Below, one piece after another: positions 47,820 to 56,139 of a DNA stretch of 64,000 nt; position 1 is the stretch's first letter, and the number at the start of each line of letters is the position of its first letter. This DNA comes from Streptococcus cristatus (GTDB lineage: Bacteria > Bacillota > Bacilli > Lactobacillales > Streptococcaceae), in NCBI RefSeq assembly GCF_003943505.1, contig NZ_RJPS01000001.1:303895-367894 (forward strand). The letters run 5' to 3'. Below the pieces are notes generated by a model, which saw only the letters and a list, made by a program, of their open reading frames with translations, ran no database searches and was not told the DNA's origin. The translations under genes and the position numbers were made by a program.

Positions 47820-48528
47820 TAGTTCTTTGATTTCTTTCATATAGCCTGCTGTGATGATATCAGCGGGCAGAGCCACAATGGCGATTCCTAAAAAGGAAGA
47901 AATCATGGTAATCATTTTCCCAGTAGTTGAAACTGCATAAATATCACCATAACCAACCGTCGTCAGGGAGATGGTCGCCCAGTAGAGGGCGTCAAAAAAA
48001 TTAGAAAATGTGCTGGGCTTGACATTAAAAATGATAAGGGCAGAAATGAAGATATAGCCGAGAGCCAAAAGACCCACGATCATCAAACTGTCCTTCTGCT
48101 TTTTTAAGACATTGGTCAATATTTGAACATTTTTAGAATAGCGAATAAACTTAAAGACCCGCAAGATACGAAGCATGCGCAAAATCTTAAAGAGCCGCAA
48201 ACTATTATTTAACAAAAAGAGAGAAGACAAAATGCAGAGCAAATCAGCCAGCGCCAGAAAGGTAAAAGGATAGAGGAAAAAAGAAAGCTTCCCCTTTCCC
48301 AATTTATAATCAGCCGTTAGAAGCCGAAGAATGTAGTAAATAATAAAAATAATCGTTGACACAAAATCCAACCACATGAAGTCCGGTGTGACTTTTGGTG
48401 GTCAGGGGGATCAGGCTGACAATAATAGTCAGGAACATAAAGACATCATAGGCTTTTTCAATCGCATTTTCCTTTTGATGGGGCTCAATGATCTGAAATA
48501 AAGTCTTCCTTGTCATCCTCAACCTCAC
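47817..48528 (-). pseudogene. Voltage-gated-type potassium channel, frameshifted
   Basis: Two reverse frames make one channel. The first (48528 to about 48370) encodes the cytoplasmic start and helix S1 (AYDVFMFLTIIVSLIPLTTKSH). The second (to 47817) encodes S2-S6, with Arg-rich S4 (LRLFKILRMLRILRVFKFIR) and the K+ selectivity filter TTVGYGD. The switch falls near 48370-48385, consistent with one extra base. Combined length is about 235-240. Sequencing error is possible; otherwise the channel is inactive. Confidence 0.75.
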
Positions 48529-48633
48529 TTTTTTAAACTTGCTTTCATTCTATCTGTTTTTAAAAATAAGTCAGGGTCAAGCCGCAAAGATTTTCTTCAT
48601 TCTCCTTCGTCGGTTGCTTTCAAAATCCCTTGA

Positions 48634-48645
48634 AAATGGTATAAT
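48634..48645 (+). promoter_or_regulatory. leuS promoter (extended -10)
   Basis: TG-G-TATAAT (48637-48645), about 50 bp before the start codon. The leader is too short for a T-box. Confidence 0.6.
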
Positions 48646-48696
48646 AGATAGAAACGTGTCTAGAACACAGAAAAGAGCGTTGGAGAGTAAATGATT

Positions 48697-51198
48697 ATGG
48701 CAACTTACAATCACAAAGAAATCGAGCCCAAGTGGCAGAAATACTGGGCTGAGCACCATACATTCAAGACAGGTACGGACAAGGACAAGCCTAACTTTTA
48801 TGCGCTGGATATGTTTCCTTATCCATCAGGAGCTGGTCTGCACGTAGGACACCCTGAAGGCTACACAGCGACGGATATCCTCAGCCGCTACAAGCGCGCG
48901 CAAGGCTACAATGTCCTTCACCCAATGGGTTGGGATGCCTTTGGTCTGCCAGCCGAGCAGTACGCTATGGATACAGGCAATGACCCGGCTGACTTTACAG
49001 CAGAAAACATTGCCAACTTCAAACGCCAAATCAATGCACTTGGTTTTTCTTATGACTGGGACCGGGAGGTTAATACAACTGACCCCAACTACTACAAGTG
49101 GACCCAGTGGATTTTCACCAAGCTTTATGAAAAAGGTCTGGCTTATGAAGCTGAAGTCCCAGTAAACTGGGTTGAAGAGCTGGGAACTGCTATCGCCAAT
49201 GAGGAAGTTCTGCCAGACGGCACATCTGAGCGCGGTGGCTATCCAGTTGTCCGCAAACCAATGCGCCAATGGATGCTGAAAATCACAGCCTATGCAGAAC
49301 GTTTGCTCAATGACTTGGAGGAGCTGGATTGGCCTGAGTCTATCAAGGACATGCAGCGCAACTGGATCGGTAAATCAACCGGTGCTAATGTAACCTTCAA
49401 GATTAAGGATACAGATAAGGACTTCACCGTCTTTACGACTCGTCCGGACACCCTTTTTGGTGCGACCTATGCTGTTTTGGCTCCAGAGCATGCTCTCGTT
49501 GATGTCATTACAAGTACAGAACAAGCCCAGGCAGTAGCAGACTACAAACACGCAGCCAGCCTCAAATCCGACCTAGCTCGGACTGATTTGGCTAAGGAGA
49601 AGACCGGTGTCTGGACAGGAGCCTATGCCATCAATCCTGTCAACGGCAAGGAAATCCCCATCTGGATTGCCGACTATGTGCTTGCAAGCTACGGAACAGG
49701 TGCCATCATGGCCGTTCCTGCGCATGATGAGCGCGACTGGGAGTTTGCTAAGCAGTTTAACTTGGAGATTATTCCGGTTCTAGAGGGTGGCAATGTTGCT
49801 GAAGCTGCTTACACAGAAGACGGTCCGCATATTAACTCTGGCTTCCTAGATGGCTTGGACAAGGCTGCCGCTATTGAGAAGATGGTTGCTTGGCTGGAAG
49901 CAGAAGGTGTCGGAAACGAAAAAGTCACCTATCGCCTGCGCGACTGGCTCTTTAGTCGTCAGCGCTACTGGGGTGAGCCAATTCCAATCATTCATTGGGA
50001 AGATGGGACTTCAACGGCTGTTCCTGAGAGTGAATTGCCACTTGTCTTGCCTGTAACCAAGGACATCCGCCCTTCAGGTACTGGTGAAAGCCCTCTGGCC
50101 AATCTCACCGACTGGCTGGAAGTGACTCGCGAAGACGGTGTCAAAGGACGCCGCGAAACCAATACCATGCCTCAATGGGCTGGTTCTAGCTGGTATTACC
50201 TGCGTTACATTGACCCACACAACAATGAGAAATTAGCAGACGAAGAGCTGCTCAAGGCTTGGCTGCCAGTTGATATTTACATCGGTGGCGCGGAGCATGC
50301 CGTGCTCCACCTCCTCTACGCTCGCTTCTGGCATAAATTCCTCTATGATATCGGAGTGGTTCCGACCAAAGAGCCCTTCCAAAAACTCTTTAACCAAGGA
50401 ATGATTCTGGGGACTAGCTACCGTGATAGTCGCGGTGCTCTGGTGGCGACTGACAAGGTCGAAAAACGTGATGGTTCTTTCTTTAACATCGAAACGGGAG
50501 AAGAACTGGAGCAGGCGCCTGCCAAGATGTCTAAGTCTCTGAAGAATGTGGTCAACCCAGACGATGTGGTGGAGCAATACGGTGCTGATACACTTCGTGT
50601 CTATGAAATGTTCATGGGGCCGTTGGATGCATCCATCGCTTGGAGCGAGGAAGGTCTGGAAGGCAGCCGCAAGTTCCTAGATCGTGTCTACCGTTTGATT
50701 ACAAGCAAGGAAATCGCTGTGGATAACAATGGTGCTCTCGACAAGGTCTACCATGAAACAGTCAAGGCTGTCACAGAGCAGATTGAGGAGCTCAAGTTTA
50801 ACACAGCTATTGCTCAGCTCATGATCTTTGTCAATGCAGCCAACAAGGAAGAAAAACTCTATGTCGAATATGCCAAAGGCTTTATCCAATTGCTAGCGCC
50901 TTTTGCACCGCACTTGACTGAAGAACTCTGGCAGGCAGTCGCTCAAACTAGCGAGAGCATTTCCTATGTAGCTTGGCCAACTTATGACGAAAGCAAGCTG
51001 GTCGAAGCAGAGGTCGAAATCGTAGTCCAAATCAAGGGCAAGGTTCGTACTAAGTTAGTCGTAGCCAAGGATCTGAGCCGTGAAGAACTGCAAGAAATCG
51101 CTCTGGCAGATGAGAAAATCAAATCCGAAATCGCCGGCAAAGAAATTGTAAAAGTGATTAGTGTTCCAAATAAACTGGTTAATATCGTAGTAAAATAA
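48697..51198 (+). CDS. leuS: Leucyl-tRNA synthetase
   Basis: 833 residues from ATG 48697; another ATG two codons earlier (48691) is equally close to GGAG. HIGH-type motif [17 protein letters not shown], editing domain CP1 with [23 protein letters not shown] in [10 protein letters not shown]. Charges tRNA-Leu. Monocistronic; repeat C lies behind it. Confidence 0.98.
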   Translation: MATYNHKEIEPKWQKYWAEHHTFKTGTDKDKPNFYALDMFPYPSGAGLHVGHPEGYTATDILSRYKRAQGYNVLHPMGWDAFGLPAEQYAMDTGNDPADFTAENIANFKRQINALGFSYDWDREVNTTDPNYYKWTQWIFTKLYEKGLAYEAEVPVNWVEELGTAIANEEVLPDGTSERGGYPVVRKPMRQWMLKITAYAERLLNDLEELDWPESIKDMQRNWIGKSTGANVTFKIKDTDKDFTVFTTRPDTLFGATYAVLAPEHALVDVITSTEQAQAVADYKHAASLKSDLARTDLAKEKTGVWTGAYAINPVNGKEIPIWIADYVLASYGTGAIMAVPAHDERDWEFAKQFNLEIIPVLEGGNVAEAAYTEDGPHINSGFLDGLDKAAAIEKMVAWLEAEGVGNEKVTYRLRDWLFSRQRYWGEPIPIIHWEDGTSTAVPESELPLVLPVTKDIRPSGTGESPLANLTDWLEVTREDGVKGRRETNTMPQWAGSSWYYLRYIDPHNNEKLADEELLKAWLPVDIYIGGAEHAVLHLLYARFWHKFLYDIGVVPTKEPFQKLFNQGMILGTSYRDSRGALVATDKVEKRDGSFFNIETGEELEQAPAKMSKSLKNVVNPDDVVEQYGADTLRVYEMFMGPLDASIAWSEEGLEGSRKFLDRVYRLITSKEIAVDNNGALDKVYHETVKAVTEQIEELKFNTAIAQLMIFVNAANKEEKLYVEYAKGFIQLLAPFAPHLTEELWQAVAQTSESISYVAWPTYDESKLVEAEVEIVVQIKGKVRTKLVVAKDLSREELQEIALADEKIKSEIAGKEIVKVISVPNKLVNIVVK

Positions 51199-51233
51199 GC
51201 AGTTTGGTGCAACATTATAGTGATTAGAAAAAA

Positions 51234-51411
51234 GAGAGCGGGACAGAAATCGGTAATTCGCTAGAATTCGATTTCGTCGTCCCACCTCCGCACAGTTGAG
51301 TAGGGCTGTAAACGTTGATGAAATCAGCGTAGTAGAGCCCACTCAACCACTGCGTCTTGCTCGACAATCCAAAGACAATTGAGAGACTAGGACTTTTGTC
51401 CCACTCTCTTT
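51234..51411 (+). repeat. Three-hairpin intergenic repeat, copy C
   Basis: Same family as copies A, B, D and E. The outer ends AGAGAGCGGGACAG and GTCCCACTCTCT are complementary here, so the whole element can close on itself, followed by TTTTTT. It may act as the leuS terminator. Confidence 0.88.
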
Positions 51412-51466
51412 TTTGATAAGAATTTTCCCTTAAATCGTCGGACTTTTCTCATTTTCCGACTTTCAC

Positions 51467-51511
51467 TTGCCTTCCTCATTCTTTTTATTTATAATCATTA
51501 TAAATAAAAAG
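51467..51511 (+). promoter_or_regulatory. VIT-gene promoter with a perfect PerR box
   Basis: TTGCCT (51467-51472), 17-bp spacer, TATAAT (51490-51495). A perfect palindrome with 15-bp arms CTTTTTATTTATAAT around a single C spans 51481-51511. Its core TTATAATCATTATAA is identical to the PerR box consensus TTATAATnATTATAA and covers the -10 box. Confidence 0.85.
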
Positions 51512-51546
51512 AAAAGAGAAAAGAGAAAAGAGAAAAGAGAAAAGTT
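51508..51546 (+). repeat. GAAAAGA microsatellite in the 5' leader
   Basis: About five tandem copies of the 7-nt unit GAAAAGA between the PerR box and the start codon of the VIT-family gene. The last unit lies where the ribosome binding site should be. Confidence 0.85.
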
Positions 51547-51551
51547 TCAGA

Positions 51552-52241
51552 ATGGAAGAACATAAGATTGACAAAAATTTTAGCGGACGCCTAAATATTT
51601 TGCGGGCTGGGGTTTTGGGAGCCAACGATGGTATTATTTCTATCGCAGGGGTGGTCATCGGAGTGGCCAGTGCGACGGAAGATGTTTGGATTATCTTTCT
51701 ATCTGGTCTGGCTGCTGTCTTTGCCGGTGCATTTTCTATGGCAGGCGGGGAGTATGTATCCGTCTCCACTCAGAAGGACACTGAGGAGGCTGCAGTAGCT
51801 AGAGAGCGAGAACTCTTGGAAAAGAATCCCGATATTGCCAGACAGTCCCTCTACGCCTCCTACGTCCAAAATGGTGAGTGCGAGACTTCTGCCCAACTCT
51901 TGACCAATCGCGCCTTCTTGCAGGATCCGCTCAAGGCCTTGGTCGAGGAAAAGTACGGCATTGAGGTCGAAGAGTTCACCAATCCTTGGCACGCAGCCAT
52001 ATCCAGCTTTTTAGCTTTTGCCGTAGGTGCAATTTTCCCTATGCTGACCATCGTTCTGCTTCCGGCTGCCTATCGGATCCCAGCGACCGTCCTTGTTGTA
52101 GCTCTTTCCCTCTTGGGAACCGGCTATACCAGTGCAAAATTGGGGCAGGCACCCATTAAAAATGCCATGATCCGTAACCTCACTATCGGACTTTTGACCA
52201 TGACTGTTACCTATCTCCTAGGCCAGTTCTTCTCAATTTAA
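51552..52241 (+). CDS. VIT1/CCC1 family metal transporter
   Basis: 229 residues. N-terminal NILRAGVLGANDGIISIAGVVIGVASA is the family signature, followed by an acidic metal-binding loop (VSTQKDTEEAAVARERELLEKN) and further helices to the C-terminus, five in total. Relatives move Fe2+/Mn2+ out of the cytoplasm. The PerR box over its promoter supports a role in peroxide/iron or manganese balance. Confidence 0.9.
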   Translation: MEEHKIDKNFSGRLNILRAGVLGANDGIISIAGVVIGVASATEDVWIIFLSGLAAVFAGAFSMAGGEYVSVSTQKDTEEAAVARERELLEKNPDIARQSLYASYVQNGECETSAQLLTNRAFLQDPLKALVEEKYGIEVEEFTNPWHAAISSFLAFAVGAIFPMLTIVLLPAAYRIPATVLVVALSLLGTGYTSAKLGQAPIKNAMIRNLTIGLLTMTVTYLLGQFFSI

Positions 52242-52269
52242 AAGAAGAACTATTCAGGCCAGAATAATA

Positions 52270-52312
52270 AAAAGATTGAAAAGAAATTATTTTCTCTTCA
52301 ATCTTTTTTGTT
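52270..52312. terminator. Terminator between the VIT gene and tsf
   Basis: AGATTGAAAAGAAA...TTTCTCTTCAATCT stem with TTTTTT, usable from both converging genes. Confidence 0.8.
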
Positions 52313-52323
52313 TTAAACTTAGA

Positions 52324-53367
52324 TTAGTTTTGGCCAAGAGCAGCTGCCATTGTTGCTGCAACTTCTGATTCGAAGTCGTTAGCTGCTTTTTCAATACCTT
52401 CACCAACTTCAAAGCGAACAAACTCAACTACTGAAGCATTCACTGATTCAAGGTAAGCTTCAACTGTCTTGCTATCATCCATGATGTAGACTTGTGCAAG
52501 AAGTGTGTAAGCTTGGTCAACTTTAGTGTTGTCAAGCAAGAAGCGATCCATTTTACCTGGGATAATTTTGTCCCAGATTTTTTCTGGTTTGCCTTCAGCA
52601 GCCAACTCAGCTTTGATATCCGCTTCAGCTTGTGCAATCACTTCGTCAGTCAATTGAGCTTTAGAACCGTATTTCAAGTGCGGAAGTGCTGGCTTATCAA
52701 CCATAGCGCGGCTTTCATTGTCTTGATCGATAGCATGGTTCAATTGTGCCAATTCATCTTTAACAAATTGCTCGTCCAATTCTTTGTATGAAAGAACAGT
52801 TGGTTTCATCGCTGCGATATGCATAGAAATTTGTTTAGCGAGAGCGTCATCGCCACCATCAATCACTGATACAACACCGATACGGCCACCATTGTGTTGG
52901 TAAGCACCGAAGTGTTGAGCATCAGTCTTTTCAACCAAAGCAAAACGACGGAATGAGATTTTTTCTCCGATAGTTGCAGTTGCAGATACGTATGCAGCTT
53001 CAAGAGTTTCACCTGAAGGCATTGTCAATGCAAATGCTTCTTCGTTGTTAGCTGGCTTGCCTTCTGCGATTACTTTTGCAGTAGCATTTACCAATTCAAC
53101 GAATTGAGCGTTTTTCGCAACAAAGTCAGTTTCAGCGTTGACTTCAACGATAGCTGCAACGTTACCATCCACGTAAACGCCTGTCAAACCTTCAGCGGCA
53201 ACACGGTCAGCCTTCTTAGCTGCTTTTGCCATACCTTTTTCGCGAAGCAATTCAATCGCTTTTTCGATGTCACCATCAGTTTCAACCAATGCTTTCTTAG
53301 CGTCCATGACACCAGCACCAGATTTTTCGCGCAATTCTTTTACAAGCTTAGCTGTAATTTCTGCCAT
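52324..53367 (-). CDS. tsf: Elongation factor Ts
   Basis: 347 residues. N-terminal UBA-like region ([47 protein letters not shown]) and the TDFVAKN motif that contacts EF-Tu. Nucleotide exchange factor for EF-Tu; downstream of rpsB in the usual operon. Confidence 0.98.
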   Translation of the reverse strand: MAEITAKLVKELREKSGAGVMDAKKALVETDGDIEKAIELLREKGMAKAAKKADRVAAEGLTGVYVDGNVAAIVEVNAETDFVAKNAQFVELVNATAKVIAEGKPANNEEAFALTMPSGETLEAAYVSATATIGEKISFRRFALVEKTDAQHFGAYQHNGGRIGVVSVIDGGDDALAKQISMHIAAMKPTVLSYKELDEQFVKDELAQLNHAIDQDNESRAMVDKPALPHLKYGSKAQLTDEVIAQAEADIKAELAAEGKPEKIWDKIIPGKMDRFLLDNTKVDQAYTLLAQVYIMDDSKTVEAYLESVNASVVEFVRFEVGEGIEKAANDFESEVAATMAAALGQN

Positions 53368-53397
53368 TTTTCTTCTCCTATGTTTACTATTTTTAAA

Positions 53398-53430
53398 TAA
53401 AGGGGCCGGGCTGAGCCCCGCCCCTTTAGG
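53398..53430 (-). terminator. GC-rich hairpin between rpsB and tsf
   Basis: Reverse-strand AAAGGGGC...GCCCCTTT stem with inner GGGCT/CCCGG pairing and a short T-rich tail. It is probably a partial terminator or processing site that sets rpsB above tsf. Confidence 0.6.
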
Positions 53431-53448
53431 TTAATTGACTTATGAAAA

Positions 53449-54231
53449 TTATGCGTTGTCGCCTTCTACAACTTCAACGATTTCTTCGATTGAGTCTGCT
53501 TGAGTTTCAGTTGCAGCAAATTCTGCTTCAACAGTCGCTACAGCGTCCTCACCTTGACGACCTTCAATAACAGCATCAGCCATTTTCGCAGTGATCAATT
53601 TAACGGCACGGATAGCGTCGTCGTTAGCAGGGATAATCACATCGATATCGTCTGGATCAGTGTTTGTGTCAACCATCGCAACTACTGGAATACCAAGTTT
53701 CTTAGCTTCCTTAACAGCGATTTGCTCTTTATGAGGGTCAACGATGTACATTACATCTGGGATACGAGGCATATCTTCGATACCACCCAAGAATTTTTCA
53801 AGACGAGCACGTTGTTTGTTGAGAAGTGCTACTTCTTTCTTAGGAAGAACTTCGAAGATTCCTTCTTCTTCCATACGTTTGATTTCTTTCAAACGAGCAA
53901 CACGTTTTTGGATAGTTGTCCAGTTTGTAAGAGTTCCACCCAACCAACGGTGGTTGATGTAGTATTGACCAGCACGTTCTGCTTCTTCTTTTACAGCTTC
54001 AGCAGCTTGCTTTTTAGTACCAACAAACAAGATAACTGCATCGTTTGCAGCTGCATCACGCATGAAGTCGTAAGCTTGATCTGCGTATTTTACAGTTTGT
54101 TGAAGGTCGATAACGTGGATACCGTTACGCTCAGTGAAGATGTACTTAGCCATCTTAGGGTTCCAGCGACGAGTTTGGTGACCAAAGTGAACACCAGCCT
54201 CAAGAAGTTGTTTCATTGAAATTACTGCCAT
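53449..54231 (-). CDS. rpsB: Small ribosomal subunit protein S2
   Basis: 260 residues, starting [27 protein letters not shown]. Contains [39 protein letters not shown]. The acidic C-terminal tail ([11 protein letters not shown]) is normal in streptococci. The 130-bp leader has inverted repeats (e.g. GCCGTTTAAACGGC at about 54330) that may be an autoregulatory structure. Confidence 0.98.
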   Translation of the reverse strand: MAVISMKQLLEAGVHFGHQTRRWNPKMAKYIFTERNGIHVIDLQQTVKYADQAYDFMRDAAANDAVILFVGTKKQAAEAVKEEAERAGQYYINHRWLGGTLTNWTTIQKRVARLKEIKRMEEEGIFEVLPKKEVALLNKQRARLEKFLGGIEDMPRIPDVMYIVDPHKEQIAVKEAKKLGIPVVAMVDTNTDPDDIDVIIPANDDAIRAVKLITAKMADAVIEGRQGEDAVATVEAEFAATETQADSIEEIVEVVEGDNA

Positions 54232-54506
54232 GAGTAAATTCTCCTTTTTGTTTTTTCCTCTCTTAGATTTCAGCTCGCAGAGCTACCGATCGGCAACGGC
54301 TCCACAATTCATCTAAAATGAGTATTTCTGCCGTTTAAACGGCATCTACTATCATATCAAATTTTCTAGCTTTTGACAAGTCTTTGGGCAGTATTTTCTC
54401 GCTTTGATTCAGCCCATCTGCTAGCCATCCTTCAAGAAATTCTCACTTAAGTCGGGTCAGGCTCTTGACGAACAGGCCATTTTAAGGTAGAATAGTAAGA
54501 GTTGTG

Positions 54507-54577
54507 GCGGTATAGCCAAGTGGTAAGGCACGGCTCTGCAAAAGCTTGATCGTCGGTTCAAATCCGTCTACCGCCTT
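54507..54577 (+). tRNA. tRNA-Cys (anticodon GCA)
   Basis: 71-nt cloverleaf: acceptor GGCGGTA/TACCGCC, anticodon loop CTGCAAA, T arm GTCGG-TTCAAAT-CCGTC, U discriminator, no encoded CCA. A T run follows directly. Confidence 0.95.
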
Positions 54578-54610
54578 TTTTATCGGTTTAAATCCGACTT
54601 TATACTAACC

Positions 54611-54790
54611 AAGAGGCTGGGACAAAAGTCCTAGCCTCTCAATTGTCTTTGGATTGTCGAGCAAGACGCAGTGGTTGAGTGGGCTCTACTACGCTGATTT
54701 CATCAGCTTTTACAGCCCTACTCAACTGTGCGGAGGTGGGACGACGAAATCGAATTCTAACGAATTACCGATTTCTGTCCCACTCTCTTT
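54611..54790 (-). repeat. Three-hairpin intergenic repeat, copy D (inverted orientation)
   Basis: Reverse complement of copies A-C, directly behind tRNA-Cys. All three hairpins are retained and a T run at 54787-54794 follows. Frames of 67-129 codons across it are artefacts. The remaining 140 bp to nusG show nothing else. Confidence 0.88.
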
Positions 54791-54931
54791 TTTGTTTGTC
54801 TTTTTTACATCATTGGTCAAGTTTAATGAATTGCAAAGATACCAGAATGACCAGCTTTTATCTAACACCTCAGCGCTGCTAACAAAAAAGAGCGGAAAGT
54901 GCTTTCCGGCTCCTTTTCATGCATTCAAAAA

Positions 54932-55468
54932 TTATAATTCAGCAATTTGGCTGAGGTTGACTTCTGCAACCGTGTCATTTCCAAACATAGAGATAATCAT
55001 CTTGACCTTATTATTGTCAATTTCCGTGATTTTGCCAGTATAGTTAGCAAAGGCACCGTCAATGATGCGAACTGTATCGCCCACTTTGACATCCAAGTCA
55101 AATTCTTGAACTGTTTGTCCCATAGAAATCAGAATGCTGCGGATTTCTTCTTCCAAGAGCGGAGTTGGTTTCGAACGGTTTCCGTGTGAACCTACAAATC
55201 CAGTTACGTTTGGTGTATTCCGCACGACAAACCAAGCTTCGTCCGTCATGACCATCTCAACCAAGACATAACCTGGGAAGCGGTTTTCTTCGACTTCCTT
55301 GCTCTTGCCGTTTTTCTCGACTTGCACGGTCTGAGTCGGAATTTCCACGCGCAGGATATTCTCCAGCATATTATAGGTCTGGGCACGTTGCAAGAGATTT
55401 TCCTTTACCTTATTTTCATAGCCTGAGTAGGTTTGCAGTACAAACCAGCCTTTATCAAAACTGTCCAT
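54932..55468 (-). CDS. nusG: Transcription termination/antitermination protein NusG
   Basis: 178 residues. NGN domain (KGWFVLQTYSGYENKVKENLLQRA) and the KOW motif (VGDTVRIIDGAFANYTGKITEID). Binds RNA polymerase and couples to ribosomes. Last gene of pbp2a-rpmG-secE-nusG. Confidence 0.97.
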   Translation of the reverse strand: MDSFDKGWFVLQTYSGYENKVKENLLQRAQTYNMLENILRVEIPTQTVQVEKNGKSKEVEENRFPGYVLVEMVMTDEAWFVVRNTPNVTGFVGSHGNRSKPTPLLEEEIRSILISMGQTVQEFDLDVKVGDTVRIIDGAFANYTGKITEIDNNKVKMIISMFGNDTVAEVNLSQIAEL

Positions 55469-55580
55469 GTTTTGTCCTTTCCTAAATAAAAAAGCCTAGG
55501 GCTTCTGCTTGATATTCTAGCCTTATTATACCATAAAATCTAAAATTACAAAGCATTTTGATAAATATTTTACAGACAAA

Positions 55581-55730
55581 AGAGAGTGGGACAAAAATCG
55601 GTCATTCGTCAGAATTCAATTTCGTCGTCCCACCTCCGCACAGTTGAGTAGGGCGTAGAGCCCACTCAACCACTGGTCTTGCTCGACATTCCAAAGACAA
55701 TTGAGAGGCTAGGACTTTTGTCCCAGCCTC
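55581..55730 (+). repeat. Three-hairpin intergenic repeat, copy E (shortened)
   Basis: Same element between secE and nusG, but about 26 bp shorter: the inner part of hairpin 2 (the AGCTGAT/ATCAGC arms) is deleted while GGGC...GCCC and the outer arms remain. It lies inside a likely operon. Confidence 0.85.
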
Positions 55731-55737
55731 ATCTTTC

Positions 55738-55917
55738 TTATGAAAACATATTGATTATGCGGAAGAGACCGCTGGCAACCACCTTATCAAAAATATAGAT
55801 GACAACAGCAAAGAATGCTGTGTATTCCATTACGGAAAGGAAATCAGTCCATCTTTCTTTACGGGTAGGCCAAGTTGTATCTCGTAGCAAAACGAAAACA
55901 TCTTTAATGAATTTCAC
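55738..55917 (-). CDS. secE: Preprotein translocase subunit SecE
   Basis: 59 residues from GTG 55917 (AGGAGATAGTT upstream): MKFIKDVFVLLRDTTWPTRKERWTDFLSVMEYTAFFAVVIYIFD, with the SecE signature around the WPTRKE bend and one membrane helix. The protein is short for an ORF screen but complete. Part of the SecYEG channel. Confidence 0.93.
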   Translation of the reverse strand: MKFIKDVFVLLRDTTWPTRKERWTDFLSVMEYTAFFAVVIYIFDKVVASGLFRIINMFS

Positions 55918-55926
55918 AACTATCTC

Positions 55927-56079
55927 CTATCTGGTTTCTTTATGCAGCGTATATTTACTGCAGTGTTTACAATATTTGTTCACTTCTAGACGCGTAGGTT
56001 TTGGAGTGCTACTAAGTTTGATTGAGTAGTTTCGTGACCCACAAACTGTACACGCTAGACTCGCTTTTTTTAATGCCAT
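55927..56079 (-). CDS. rpmG: Large ribosomal subunit protein bL33
   Basis: 50 residues: [21 protein letters not shown] then zinc-binding second pair CKHC; both CxxC motifs are present, so this is the zinc-containing form. GGAGG precedes the ATG. Located between pbp2a and secE as in other streptococci. Confidence 0.93.
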   Translation of the reverse strand: MALKKASLACTVCGSRNYSIKLSSTPKPTRLEVNKYCKHCSKYTLHKETR

Positions 56080-56139
56080 GACGCCTCCATTCCCCTTATT
56101 ATAGCAGTTTTCTACTTCTTTGACAAGCTGTTTGGACGA

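Noticed and set aside
48529..48696. T-box leader for leuS
   Set aside because: The -10 box is only about 50 bp from the start codon, leaving no room for a T-box structure.
51508..51546. Tandem repeat as a possible CRISPR array
   Set aside because: The unit is 7 nt with no spacers; it is a microsatellite. No CRISPR array or cas gene is visible anywhere in the window.
53500..54219. 239-codon forward frame opposite rpsB
   Set aside because: Antisense shadow of S2; Ser/Phe-rich low-complexity translation without a ribosome site.
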